The notes: generated from the letters alone by a model not told the origin. A stretch of DNA of 64,000 bases from Labilibaculum euxinicum (GCF_009795715.1 NZ_WTCR01000006.1:62001-126000); one strand, 5' to 3'; counted from the first letter of the stretch, positions 43,104-52,185 are shown. Numbers and translations are program-made.

Positions 43104-44702
43104 ATGAACAAACGAATTCTCCTGATACAAGCATTGCTTGTTTCACTCTTGCTTTTTTCATGCAAAAAGCCAACACCTAAAGATTTAGCAAAAGAAAATT
43201 TAATTCCTCAGCCTGACAGTCTTGTTGCAACGGGCAGCTCTTTCGACTGGACTGCAAAAACAAAAATTTATGTGCAGGAAAAGCAGGAGGGCAGTCAACA
43301 AGTGGCAAATTATTTGGCAAAGCTGATTGCTCCGTCAACGGGATTTACTCCTGAAGTGAAACGAGTAACAAATCCGGCCGATAAAAAAGGAATTGCTCTG
43401 ATTCTGTCGGATGATACTATTTCCGGTGATGAAGCGTACACATTAAAGATTACTGAAAAAAGAGTTGTTCTGGAAGCGAATCAGCCAGCCGGATTGTTTC
43501 GGGGAGTGCAAACCATCAGACAACTGCTGCCGGCAAAAATAGAATTGGATAGCGTACAAAAGGGTCCTTGGGAACTGGCCAGCGGTATTATTAAGGATGC
43601 ACCAAATTACCAGTATCGTGGAGCAATGCTGGATGTGGCACGTCACTTTTTTGGAGTGGAAGATGTAAAGCGGTTTATTGATTTGATTGCAGCATACAAA
43701 ATGAATGTGCTTCACCTGCACCTTACAGATGATCAGGGTTGGAGAATCGAAATCAAGTCGTGGCCCAATTTAACAACTCATGGCGGAAGTACACAGGTAG
43801 GCGGCGAAAAAGGTGGGTTTTATACTCAGAATCAGTACAGCGAAATTGTAAACTATGCGCAGGAAAGATTCATAACTGTTATCCCCGAGATTGATATGCC
43901 AGGGCACACCAATGCCGCTTTGGCTTCCTATGCCTGTTTAAATGCCAATAACAAAGTTACCGAATTGTACACCGGCACCAATGTTGGTTTTAGTACGTTG
44001 GACACCGATAAGGAGATTACCTATAAATTTATTGATGATGTGATTGGCGAATTAGCAGCCCTTACACCGGGTGAATACATCCACATTGGCGGCGACGAGT
44101 CGAATGCAACCAAAAAGAAAGATTACATCAGTTTTGTGAATAGGGTGCAGAAAATTGTAAGCAGTCACAAGAAAAAAATGATTGGATGGGCCGATGTGGC
44201 TGCAGCCGAATTGGAAGAAAACTCTCTGGCTCAATTTTGGCAAACCAAGCCTGACAATGCAATAAAGGCCGTAAATCAAAATGTAAAAATCATTATGTCG
44301 CCGGCCAACCGTGCCTACCTCGACATGCAATACGATTCCATTTGTCCCTTGGGCTTGCATTGGGCGGGTTATGTGGATGTGAAAAAGGCTTACCAGTGGA
44401 GCATTGAAAACTTTACGGAAGGCATCAGTAAAGAAAATATTGTGGGAATTGAAGCACCATTATGGGGAGAAACGATTGAAACAATGGATGACATTGAATA
44501 CCTTGTTTTCCCACGATTGCCGGGTTACGCCGAATTAGGATGGTCGAAGAACACCAACAAAAGCTGGGACGGGTATAGAATTCGTTTGGGAAAACAGAAA
44601 GAACGTTTTAAGTACATGAACATCAACTATTACCAATCGCCTTTAATTCCATGGGCTGATCGAGAAAACGAAAAAATAATACAAGAGAAGGAAACGAAAT
44701 AA
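43104..44702 (+). CDS. GH20 beta-N-acetylhexosaminidase lipoprotein
   Basis: 532 residues, lipobox LLFSC. An N-terminal GH20b-like domain is followed by the catalytic barrel: RGAMLDVARHFFGVEDVKRF, VLHLHLTDDQGWRIEIKSWP, VIPEIDMPGHTNAA and HIGGDES with catalytic Asp331-Glu332. The Asp/Glu pair supports the substrate-assisted mechanism of GH20. It removes terminal GlcNAc/GalNAc. With a glucuronidase and kduI-kduD nearby, a glycosaminoglycan-like substrate is possible, though it could equally serve chitin or glycoprotein turnover. Confidence 0.93.
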   Translation: MNKRILLIQALLVSLLLFSCKKPTPKDLAKENLIPQPDSLVATGSSFDWTAKTKIYVQEKQEGSQQVANYLAKLIAPSTGFTPEVKRVTNPADKKGIALILSDDTISGDEAYTLKITEKRVVLEANQPAGLFRGVQTIRQLLPAKIELDSVQKGPWELASGIIKDAPNYQYRGAMLDVARHFFGVEDVKRFIDLIAAYKMNVLHLHLTDDQGWRIEIKSWPNLTTHGGSTQVGGEKGGFYTQNQYSEIVNYAQERFITVIPEIDMPGHTNAALASYACLNANNKVTELYTGTNVGFSTLDTDKEITYKFIDDVIGELAALTPGEYIHIGGDESNATKKKDYISFVNRVQKIVSSHKKKMIGWADVAAAELEENSLAQFWQTKPDNAIKAVNQNVKIIMSPANRAYLDMQYDSICPLGLHWAGYVDVKKAYQWSIENFTEGISKENIVGIEAPLWGETIETMDDIEYLVFPRLPGYAELGWSKNTNKSWDGYRIRLGKQKERFKYMNINYYQSPLIPWADRENEKIIQEKETK

Positions 44703-44786
44703 TTAGTAGTGTTTCTGTAAAATTGGAAACTTTACTTAAAGTATTTCGTAGAACCATTCACCGCTAACATTTTAAATAACAATGAG

Positions 44787-45080
44787 ATGTATACAAACTT
44801 ATCTGAAATACAAAAACAATATTTTTATAATTTGTGTGGTGAAACTCATCAATCATCAGAAACAAAAGGGCGTTTTAAAACAAGCAAGCCGTATAACAAT
44901 GAGTATTATAAATTCTCTCCCTGGGGATTTGAATATTTTTTTGATGTAGAAAAAGGTTATCTGATATGTATATTGTCTCATCATATGACCGACAACCGAA
45001 TTTATGGCTGGGATTATCGGGGGAATGAAATATCAGATTATATTATTTCTGAATATTTTAAAGGTAAGAAAGTAGCTTAA
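44787..45080 (+). CDS. Small hypothetical protein
   Basis: 97 residues, no signal peptide or membrane helix. It is rich in Tyr, Phe and Trp (NEYYKFSPWGFEYFFDVEKG, DNRIYGWDYRGNEISDY). No family recognised. It is preceded by 84 bases without a clear promoter and followed by a terminator. Base composition is more AT-rich than the polysaccharide genes, and it marks the start of the accessory stretch. Confidence 0.6.
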   Translation: MYTNLSEIQKQYFYNLCGETHQSSETKGRFKTSKPYNNEYYKFSPWGFEYFFDVEKGYLICILSHHMTDNRIYGWDYRGNEISDYIISEYFKGKKVA

Positions 45081-45399
45081 GAATTAAATATCTGCATAAA
45101 GCAGATGTAACAAAACTAGATGTAAAGTTTACCCGACTCTTTTAAAGAGCCGGGTTTTTTATTTATGCGAATACATGTTTTTTATGTTGCTTGAAAAGTA
45201 GTTGTAAGTTTTGCGGTATAAATGTTTTGTTCGCTAGTTTGAGTTTCGTAGATTCGGGGAGTAAATATAATAAGTGGTCATTATTGCTCTATAAGGGGTG
45301 GTAATTACACCTTATTCATCTAGATGTAGATGAAATAAAGCCCATGGCTTTATTTAGAAGAAACAAGTAAGGAAATCTCCTAATCATAAAAAAAATGAA
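45081..45399 (+). other. 319-base gap with terminator and two hairpins
   Basis: Besides the terminator it holds an imperfect hairpin around ATAAGG/CCTTAT (45291-45315) and a perfect 10-bp hairpin AAATAAAGCC/GGCTTTATTT (45333-45342 and 45346-45355, loop CAT), 45 bases before the next start. The latter may be a regulatory leader hairpin or a weak terminator guarding the downstream gene. Confidence 0.45.
45131..45160 (+). terminator. Terminator after small hypothetical gene
   Basis: ACCCGACTCTT pairs with AAGAGCCGGGT with one mismatch, then a T-run. Confidence 0.82.
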
Positions 45400-47736
45400 A
45401 TGCCTGTTAGTAGGAAAAGGAAAAAAAAGAAGAAAAACAACAAGATTAAGAAGAAGAATTACAAACCATATGAAGTTGTAAAACAAGAATTCGTGCGGTT
45501 TGAAAATCCATTTCCTGAAGACATTCCCTTTGAACAGAGGTTAAAAATAATTATTGAAATTGGGAATAAATCAAAGGAAGAATATGAAAAGGAATATGAA
45601 AACCTAATTGGATATTTTAAGGAATACGATTCGATTTACCTTTGCTCATTTTGTGCATATTATTTTGGAAAACATCAAGAAGGAATTGATAGAGAAGCAA
45701 TAGACGGTTTTCTTGATTTCCCACCTTTCTATCTAGAAATATTACAATGTGTTGCATTGATGACGGAGCAAGTTATCTCTGCAAAACCACTGAACGAAAA
45801 GATAACTGATTTTGAATCAACTATAAAGAATCTTAATAAATCTCAGTCTGCAAGTTATTTTAAATTAGCTGAGAATGCTTCAAATCAAGAGGATATAAGC
45901 GCAATAATGCTTAGAACTGAAATGATGGTACATACATTAGCAGTTAGAAACTGGGCGTATGTTCATCAAATGGATGAAATAACCTTAGAATTATCAAATC
46001 TTGTAGAGTCAGTATTTAAAGATAGTATTGGCTTTATGCCAAGTCATCTCTTAGATTTATTATCAGGAATTGTTGAATTGAATGAAAATAAATTAAATAA
46101 TCACTTTAAAAAAACTCGTAGTTTTATAATACCTAAAAAATATGATGATGTTTTTGCTAAATATGAGGAAGCATTTCCACATGTCGCTAAAACAAATGCT
46201 ACTCAAAGAGAAGAAATTTGGACTCGCGTAGGCAAGAATATTAAAAATCTTAAAGCTATGTTTTTAGCACATTCAGATTATTTTTTATCTGATGTCTATT
46301 CTCATAGTATTACAGAGGTGTCAAATTATTTATCAGATAAAATATCGGAAATCGAGATTTCAAACATTTTAGATAAACTAAGTTATCAGTTTGGTGAGTT
46401 GTCTGGGAAAAACAGAGATTTTATATTTTTAGATAATCCTGTTCATTCAAAACCGTTTATTAAGACAGACGAAGAAAAATATTTTTCTGTAATACCGCAT
46501 ATGTTTAGTCATATAGCGTTAGATATCCTTGAATCTTTTGTAGCAGAAAATTCAAAAATAAAAAAGCAGTATCTTTCAGCTAAAGGTAAATATTTGGAAG
46601 AAAAGGTCGAAAGTTTAATGAGAAAATCATTCCCAAAAGCACAAATATTCAAGGGAAGTTTATGGCAACGGAATGATGATAATAAATTATATGAGAATGA
46701 TTTAATAGTACTAATTGAAGAGTTTGCTATAATTATTGAGTGTAAGTCTGGTACGATATCTCCTCCAGCTAAGAGAGGTGCTCCAGAACGTCTTTTTAAA
46801 ACTATGAAGGAATTAGTTGTTGAGCCTTCAGAGCAAGCAATTCGTTTTCAGAATTTTTTAAAGGAGAATCCAAAACTTCATAAATTAAAAACTAAATCAG
46901 GAACCGTAAATAATATTGATAGCTCAAAAATTAGATTTTATGTTCCATTAGGGGTAACTCTTTCAAATCTAGGTTCTATTGGTTGTAATTTAAAGAAACT
47001 GATATCTGCTAACATCATATCTCATAAACTAAGCGAACTTGCACCATCAATAAGCTATACAGACCTAGAAATTATTTTTGAGATTTTGACCACACAAGCT
47101 GAAAAAATACATTATCTATTACGCAGAAGAGAATTTGAAGTTCATGTTAATTTTCAAGGTGATGAAATGGATTTATTTGGTTTCTACTTGGATAATGGTT
47201 TCAATATTGGGGAAACTGAGTTTGATGAGAATTTTCACATAGATTTGACTTTAAAATCAAAAGAACTAGACCCATATTTTATTGGAAAACATAGAAATGT
47301 TAAAGTTGAGAAACCAACTTTACAAAAAACAGAATATTGGTCTGACCTTTTAACGAAAATTGAGTCGAGTTCTAAAAACTGGTTAGTTTCCTCATTTATT
47401 TTATTGAATCAGCCAAAAGAAGACCAAATTGAATATGAAAAGAAACTAAAGCAATTAATGGGCATGGTCATAAATGATGAGTGTGAAAAAAAACACAATT
47501 ATTTATTTATGCATTTTGGACCTGAAAGAAGAAAATATATACTTGTTGGCTACCCATATAAAGATACAGATAAAGAAACAAGAGATGGAATTATAAATGA
47601 CATTGTAGGTCAAATTGAAGAAGAGGAAAATGTAAAAGGATACTTGATTATTGGATACAATTTAAATTCATCAAATTATCCATATTCAGTATTAGCAGGA
47701 AGTATGAAAACTAGATTATTTGATAAATTGGACTAA
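45400..47736 (+). CDS. Large protein with PD-(D/E)XK nuclease-like core, function unknown
   Basis: 778 residues, AT-rich, no signal peptide. The N-terminus is extremely basic (SRKRKKKKKNNKIKKKNYK). Residues about 60-390 are helical. Around 395-470 a restriction-endonuclease-like core is visible: Glu in GKYLEEKVESLM, Asp in ENDLIVLIEEF and Glu-x-Lys in AIIIECKSG, the order E...D...ExK. Such NERD/PD-(D/E)XK cores occur in defence and DNA-processing proteins. The C-terminal ~250 residues are unrecognised. It stands alone between inverted repeats. Nuclease function is inferred from the motif only. Confidence 0.68.
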   Translation: MPVSRKRKKKKKNNKIKKKNYKPYEVVKQEFVRFENPFPEDIPFEQRLKIIIEIGNKSKEEYEKEYENLIGYFKEYDSIYLCSFCAYYFGKHQEGIDREAIDGFLDFPPFYLEILQCVALMTEQVISAKPLNEKITDFESTIKNLNKSQSASYFKLAENASNQEDISAIMLRTEMMVHTLAVRNWAYVHQMDEITLELSNLVESVFKDSIGFMPSHLLDLLSGIVELNENKLNNHFKKTRSFIIPKKYDDVFAKYEEAFPHVAKTNATQREEIWTRVGKNIKNLKAMFLAHSDYFLSDVYSHSITEVSNYLSDKISEIEISNILDKLSYQFGELSGKNRDFIFLDNPVHSKPFIKTDEEKYFSVIPHMFSHIALDILESFVAENSKIKKQYLSAKGKYLEEKVESLMRKSFPKAQIFKGSLWQRNDDNKLYENDLIVLIEEFAIIIECKSGTISPPAKRGAPERLFKTMKELVVEPSEQAIRFQNFLKENPKLHKLKTKSGTVNNIDSSKIRFYVPLGVTLSNLGSIGCNLKKLISANIISHKLSELAPSISYTDLEIIFEILTTQAEKIHYLLRRREFEVHVNFQGDEMDLFGFYLDNGFNIGETEFDENFHIDLTLKSKELDPYFIGKHRNVKVEKPTLQKTEYWSDLLTKIESSSKNWLVSSFILLNQPKEDQIEYEKKLKQLMGMVINDECEKKHNYLFMHFGPERRKYILVGYPYKDTDKETRDGIINDIVGQIEEEENVKGYLIIGYNLNSSNYPYSVLAGSMKTRLFDKLD

Positions 47737-47744
47737 AAAACCAG

Positions 47745-47880
47745 TTGCTAACAAGCTGACATAAAACATTGCGAAGATAGTGGTGTGCTTGAACGAAATA
47801 ACATTTAATCAATAGAGTATCTGGATGGTGAATTTGTGTTTGAAAATGCGCAACGTTTCATGCCAACATATGTTTAGCAA
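47745..47880. repeat. Nested inverted repeat, gene-cassette (attC)-like
   Basis: Outer arms TTGCTAA (47745-47751) and TTAGCAA (47874-47880) enclose inner arms CATAAAACATTGCG (47760-47773) and CGCAACGTTTCATG (47849-47862). The inner arms differ at two of 14 positions, which become G-T wobbles on the bottom strand. It begins eight bases after the stop of the nuclease-like gene. Nested arms around a variable centre recall integron attC sites; no integrase is in the window. Confidence 0.4.
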
Positions 47881-47911
47881 ACATTAGAAGGATGAAGAAT
47901 CAATACAAAAT

Positions 47912-48487
47912 ATGAGAGAGGTTATAAAAACAGAAACACTAAATAATTTCAAGGATTTTTCAAGTGGGGTTGGTGCTAGCCTAAAAATTCCAACTAAATT
48001 GGATATTGACTCTGGTGGAGCATTACAGTATCTTACAATAAATATTGAGAAAGAACTTGATAATAGTAAAATTGTTATTAATCAAACATTTTCATATCTG
48101 TTTAGCCAGCCAGAGGAATTAGTAGCTCAAACTGGATTAATCTTAACTATTAAGAAAACTGTTCGGTCAGATTTTTATCTTCACTTTTGGCAACGTGAAT
48201 TAATGGATCGGATATTTTCAAAAGACAGAATTAATTCAGGAAACCCAATTTTTAATAAAACGTTTTCAGTCAGGAGCAATAATCCGAACATTGTAAATTC
48301 AATATTTACAAACTCGAATGTTCAAGATTTATTTTTGAATAATAAGTTCTTAGTTTTTAATGTAAATTCTAACGGAAGAGAAATTAAGATTAAACTTAAA
48401 AATATGGTACTGAAAAAGTATGAAACTGAAGAGATTGAGAATTATTATAACAATTTATTGTTTATAAACAATTTGATTAAAGTATAA
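47912..48487 (+). CDS. Hypothetical protein in accessory region
   Basis: 191 residues, no signal peptide. Features are a hydrophobic/polar N-terminal half (TINIEKELDNSKIVINQTF), LHFWQRELMDRIFSKDRINS in the middle, and a strand-rich C-terminal half (KFLVFNVNSNGREIKIKLKN). No family recognised. It lies between two cassette-like inverted repeats, each just past a gene end, and is as AT-rich as the nuclease-like gene. Possibly a mobile cargo gene. Confidence 0.6.
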   Translation: MREVIKTETLNNFKDFSSGVGASLKIPTKLDIDSGGALQYLTINIEKELDNSKIVINQTFSYLFSQPEELVAQTGLILTIKKTVRSDFYLHFWQRELMDRIFSKDRINSGNPIFNKTFSVRSNNPNIVNSIFTNSNVQDLFLNNKFLVFNVNSNGREIKIKLKNMVLKKYETEEIENYYNNLLFINNLIKV

Positions 48488-48492
48488 AATTT

Positions 48493-48535
48493 CCTTTGTT
48501 AACAAAGGATATAGTGCATTTGGCAGATAGCGCTA
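48493..48535. repeat. Palindrome plus stem, second cassette-like element
   Basis: CCTTTGTTAACAAAGG (48493-48508) is a perfect 16-bp palindrome starting six bases past a stop codon. It is followed by TAGTGC/GCGCTA (48512-48517 and 48530-48535, one G-U pair). Both this and the element at 47745 place TAACAA next to a stem-loop just after a gene. Confidence 0.4.
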
Positions 48536-48550
48536 GTTGGAACCTATTGA

Positions 48551-48769
48551 TATAAGTTCAGTAAATTAATGCAGAATAAGTTTTGCATAATTGATTTTGA
48601 AAAAGTGATTTATGGTTCGTACAATTGGACTAATAAAGCCCAATATAATGATGAAACTATATCAATAATTGACAGGCGTTTGGAGTCAAAAAAGTTTGCA
48701 GAACAATTTTTAAAAATTAAACTTGAAATTAAAAAGCAAAATTGGACAGTAATTTATTTAGGGAATTAA
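48551..48769 (+). pseudogene. C-terminal fragment of a phospholipase D-like (HKD) protein
   Basis: From ATG 48569 the frame gives 66 residues; it is open back to 48551. KFCIIDFEKVIYGSYNWTNK matches the second half of an HKD motif (HxKx4D...GSxNWT), followed by NDETISIID and a C-terminal helix typical of PLD-like nucleases. The catalytic His is replaced by Gln (MQNKF), and the N-terminal half and any second HKD motif are missing. It is therefore most likely a dead remnant. Intact relatives are nucleases or toxins. Confidence 0.7.
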
Positions 48770-48796
48770 AAACAGTAAAACCAAACAAATAACGAA

Positions 48797-49114
48797 ATGA
48801 ATGATTTTTTGATAGCAATAGGTATTGGTCTTACAGCCGGTTTGATCGACATTATTCCAATGACAATTCAGAAACTTGATAAGCGGGATACTATCTCAGC
48901 TTTTGTACACTATTTCGCACTCGGATTAATTATTCCATTTGTGAATTGGGGATTGGCTCCGTGGATGACAGGAATGATTATCGCTTTACTGACCGCCATA
49001 CCGGTTATGATTGTTGTTTATCCCAAAGACAAAAAAGCAATTGTTCCAATGATATTGTTTTCGTTGCTATTGGGTGCGGGAATTGGAATTGCCGGGGCAA
49101 AATTTATCGGATAG
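48797..49114 (+). CDS. Small integral membrane protein
   Basis: 105 residues with three or four membrane helices (about 4-22, 37-55, 58-76, 83-103). Charged loops contain TIQKLDKRDTIS and YPKDKKA. No transport or enzyme motif is apparent; conserved hypothetical type. It follows the HKD remnant by 27 bases and its base composition returns to the chromosomal average, so it may mark the right border of the accessory DNA. Confidence 0.72.
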   Translation: MNDFLIAIGIGLTAGLIDIIPMTIQKLDKRDTISAFVHYFALGLIIPFVNWGLAPWMTGMIIALLTAIPVMIVVYPKDKKAIVPMILFSLLLGAGIGIAGAKFIG

Positions 49115-49228
49115 AAAATGGGGGGATTGATTAAAAAACAGTAAAAAGACCATGCAGCAATTAATTCCGGAAATATCAAAGAATATCCCAAAAAACAAAT
49201 ATTTTTAACAGACTATAAATTTATTTTA

Positions 49229-49897
49229 ATGACCTGTATTTATCGACTATTAATTTTCAGTTTAGTACTGATTCCAAATCTTACCAAAGCACAATCAAAT
49301 ATCGAACTTTTTAACCAAAAGGATTTATCGGGATGGTATGCCTATGAACCTGAATCGGGAAAACATGAGAATGCTTTAGAGCTCTTTGCTGTCGATCAGC
49401 AGATGATTCGTTTGTATGGTAACAAGGCAGGCTACCTAATGTCTGAGCAATCATTTGATAATTTTCAATTATGCGTAGAATTCCGGTGGAATACCGATTC
49501 AACATTTGTAAGAAAAAGCAACAAAAAAAACAGCGGAATTACTTATTTGGTTCCAAAAGAAAGCCACGATACCTTGTGGCCTAAGGGAGTGCAGTTTCAG
49601 GTAAAAGAAGGTGCGACAGGAGATTTTATTTTTATTCAGAATGTTACACTACGAATTAATGGAGTGCAAACAGAACCTGGACGAAGTGTGGTTGCCAAAC
49701 GTTTTACAGATGCAAGCAATGCAATTGGAGAATGGAATACTGCAGTTATTACAGTAGTAAATGGTAAAATTAAACAGGAGCTGAATGGTAAACTGGTAAA
49801 CGAGGGAGTCGAATCTTCGGTTTCGAAAGGTCGTATTTTATTGCAATATGAAGGTTATCCGATTGATTTTCGTAAGGTGCAGATTAAGAAATTATAA
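49229..49897 (+). CDS. DUF1080 (3-keto-disaccharide hydrolase-like) secreted protein
   Basis: 222 residues, signal peptide ending TKAQ. The DUF1080 concanavalin-like fold is recognisable: LFNQKDLSGWYAYE, GYLMSEQSFDNFQLCVEFRW, NSGITYLVP, WPKGVQFQVKEG, and GRILLQYEGYPIDFRKVQIK at the end. The family includes hydrolases acting on 3-keto-glycosides and binding proteins. No 3-keto-sugar dehydrogenase gene is adjacent. Probably periplasmic. Confidence 0.85.
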   Translation: MTCIYRLLIFSLVLIPNLTKAQSNIELFNQKDLSGWYAYEPESGKHENALELFAVDQQMIRLYGNKAGYLMSEQSFDNFQLCVEFRWNTDSTFVRKSNKKNSGITYLVPKESHDTLWPKGVQFQVKEGATGDFIFIQNVTLRINGVQTEPGRSVVAKRFTDASNAIGEWNTAVITVVNGKIKQELNGKLVNEGVESSVSKGRILLQYEGYPIDFRKVQIKKL

Positions 49898-49989
49898 TGG
49901 CTTCAATTAGGCCTATTTGTACCGGTAGATTGTTTTGATATGGTGATGACTAAAAAAATATTCAGGAAGTATAATTAAATTAAAATGCC

Positions 49990-50631
49990 ATGCATTATTT
50001 GAAATGTAACAATTGCGGACACTTAAACGAGCTTAAATCGGAATACATGACTTTTTGTACAAAGTGCAGCAAAAAGCTCGAAAACAATTATTCCGATTGG
50101 AAAATTCGTAATTCAGATCAATCATTTGATGAATACAAACAAGCCGTATGCACTACCGAAGCCATTGAATCGTTGAAGGAAATACCAAAGGCGAAACAGC
50201 GGAAAGGGCTTAAATATTGGATCGCATTTGCTGTAGCATTTGCAATTTTTTATGCCATTGGACAAATTGGAGGTGAAAGTTTAGCCGGATTATTTCGGAA
50301 AACAACATTCGATAAAGTATTAATGGAAATGGCAGGTGAACTTAATAAATCGTGCCCGATTATGGTCGATAATGCCACCAGGCTTGACAATGCAGTTGCA
50401 TTGCCCGACAATGTTTTTCAATACAATTACACTCTTATTGGTATGAATAAGGATTCAGTAAATATTGAAGAACTAAAATCTTATCTGGAGCCGACCATAA
50501 TTAATTCCATAAAAACGAATCCCGACATGAAGGGTATGAGAGATAATAAAGTGAAAGTGAATTATTACTATAAGGACAAGTCGGGTGTTTATTTATTTAC
50601 CATCTCGGTGAAACCGGAACAATATGAATAA
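49990..50631 (+). CDS. Zinc-ribbon membrane protein of unknown function
   Basis: 213 residues. The N-terminus is a zinc ribbon with CxxC pairs (LKCNNCGHLNE and FCTKCSKKL). One membrane helix (about 75-95, YWIAFAVAFAIFYAIGQI) follows, then an extracytoplasmic domain with MAGELNKSCPIMVDNATRL, a pattern seen in proteins that bear a conserved Cys-Pro after the membrane. No pathway is evident. It stands alone, 92 bases after the DUF1080 gene. Confidence 0.72.
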   Translation: MHYLKCNNCGHLNELKSEYMTFCTKCSKKLENNYSDWKIRNSDQSFDEYKQAVCTTEAIESLKEIPKAKQRKGLKYWIAFAVAFAIFYAIGQIGGESLAGLFRKTTFDKVLMEMAGELNKSCPIMVDNATRLDNAVALPDNVFQYNYTLIGMNKDSVNIEELKSYLEPTIINSIKTNPDMKGMRDNKVKVNYYYKDKSGVYLFTISVKPEQYE

Positions 50632-50795
50632 TAATAAATGCGGGTTTAAATACAGCAGTTCTTTAATTTGAATAGCTATAAATAAAAGGTTTACTTTTTA
50701 CGACAATAGCTTGTCGGATGAGGCAGATTGGAGTGCATGCTGTATTGAAATCGCATAAGAAGTAATTGTTGCACAATCATATTTAAAATCAAACA

Positions 50796-51422
50796 ATGAA
50801 AGTCGTTTCCACAAATATTGGTAAAAGTGTAGAAATCAATTATCACGGACAAATTGAAAAAACCGGCATTTATAAATATGCAGTTGATCAGGCAATTTTT
50901 CTTGGTAAAGAAGATGTTGTTAAGGATGCGGTAATTGACAGAAGGTATCATGGAGGTGCAGATAAAGCCTGTTACTGGTATTCTGAAAAACATTACGCTT
51001 TTTGGAAAGATAAATTCCCAAATTTGGATTGGAATTATGGAATGTTTGGCGAAAATTTAACCATTTCTGATTTGGATGAAGGAGACATTAAAATTGGTGA
51101 TGTTTTTCAAATAGGAAATGCCAGAGTTCAGGTTACCCAGCCCCGGCAACCATGCTACAAACTAAATTATCGGTTTGATTGCAACAGTATGGTTCGCCAG
51201 TTTATTGATGCTGGTTTTCCAGGCATATATATTCGTGTGATTGAGGAAGGAGAAGTAAGGAAAGGGGATGAGTTAATTTTGCTGGAAAGGCGAGAGGAAA
51301 GCTTATCGATAAGAGAAGTGTACAATTTGTTGTACGAATCTTCCAAAGATCAGTTAAAATTGGAAAAGGCATTATCTGATCCGGCACTGGCCGCAAGCTG
51401 TAAAAGGGATTTGAATAAATAA
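50796..51422 (+). CDS. MOSC domain protein
   Basis: 208 residues, cytoplasmic. The MOSC (molybdenum cofactor sulfurase C-terminal) domain shows in RRYHGGADKACYWYSEKHYA, YGMFGENLTISDLDEGDIKI, VTQPRQPCYKL with the conserved Cys, and GFPGIYIRVIEEGEVRKGDE. This is the YiiM-like arrangement. YiiM-type proteins bind molybdenum cofactor and reduce N-hydroxylated compounds. The C-terminal helix pair (about 165-208) is typical too. A terminator shared with the convergent gene follows. Confidence 0.92.
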   Translation: MKVVSTNIGKSVEINYHGQIEKTGIYKYAVDQAIFLGKEDVVKDAVIDRRYHGGADKACYWYSEKHYAFWKDKFPNLDWNYGMFGENLTISDLDEGDIKIGDVFQIGNARVQVTQPRQPCYKLNYRFDCNSMVRQFIDAGFPGIYIRVIEEGEVRKGDELILLERREESLSIREVYNLLYESSKDQLKLEKALSDPALAASCKRDLNK

Positions 51423-51424
51423 GA

Positions 51425-51449
51425 AAGGACAGCGGTGGCTGTCCTTTTG
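51425..51449. terminator. Terminator between MOSC gene and convergent lipoprotein gene
   Basis: AGGACAGC and GCTGTCCT form a perfect 8-bp stem around GGTG, with TTTT on the plus side and TTTCTT on the minus side. Confidence 0.8.
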
Positions 51450-51453
51450 TATG

Positions 51454-52185
51454 TTAACTTCCTAATATTATTTTTCGAATTAAGGCTTCATGATCGGTAG
51501 TGCTTACATCCATATTAAATCCTATTTTATAAATCAAGCCATTGTACCAGGTGTAATACTGCGACGAGCCCGTTGATTCCTTGTCCATAAGCTTATCGTC
51601 GGCAATATATTTGTAATAGTCAAACATTCTGGGCCATCTTCCTGATGCTGCTTTGTAATACAAAGGATGGGTTCCTTCCAAAACTAATTTTTCATAACCT
51701 GTAATATTTTCTTCCATTGCTAATGTGGCTTGTTCATCTGCAAAGGGATCTTCAGGATATTGAGTAATAGAGATGATAAAGAAATCTTTAAAATTGGTTT
51801 GGTAGCCCGAAACATTCTCCAAATAAGAAAATTGAACCTGAAATACCAATTTATTGAAGGCATTCCATGAAGTCACAATATTTGCATCTTGCTGAGCAAC
51901 AGCAAATGGCAAATCACTTTGCGATATCAGGTTAATTTTATCTCTCATGACTGAAGGAATGCTCGACAGAGCTTCCGAAAAACTCACCGGAGCATAATAG
52001 TCCACTTTTTCGCGGAATTCTAATAATTCAAAATCATAGTTGTAGGTGTGTTGTCTTCCATCAACTTCATTTAAATTTTCCAGTAGTGCTTGGTTTTCAT
52101 CAATATAACCGGAATATTTGTTGTCTTTTGCGCATGAAAAACTTCCAATAATAAAAAATATAATGAAAAAATAATGACGTCTCAT
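51454..52185 (-). CDS. Hypothetical lipoprotein
   Basis: 243 residues with a lipobox (IGSFSC, Cys18). The mature part is mixed alpha/beta with many aromatic residues (RQHTYNYDFELLEFREKVDY, GYQTNFKDFFIISITQYPED, SQYYTWYNGLIYKIGFNMDV). No family recognised. Probably bound to the outer membrane. It lies 134 bases downstream of an M28 peptidase gene on the same strand. Confidence 0.72.
   Translation of the reverse strand: MRRHYFFIIFFIIGSFSCAKDNKYSGYIDENQALLENLNEVDGRQHTYNYDFELLEFREKVDYYAPVSFSEALSSIPSVMRDKINLISQSDLPFAVAQQDANIVTSWNAFNKLVFQVQFSYLENVSGYQTNFKDFFIISITQYPEDPFADEQATLAMEENITGYEKLVLEGTHPLYYKAASGRWPRMFDYYKYIADDKLMDKESTGSSQYYTWYNGLIYKIGFNMDVSTTDHEALIRKIILGS

Noticed and set aside
29723-44702. 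A canonical polysaccharide utilisation locus
   Set aside because: There is no SusC or SusD gene in the cluster, so it is described as a degradation region only.
45395-45500. Alternative start ATG at 45395 for the nuclease-like gene
   Set aside because: It is in another frame that stops after about 30 codons.
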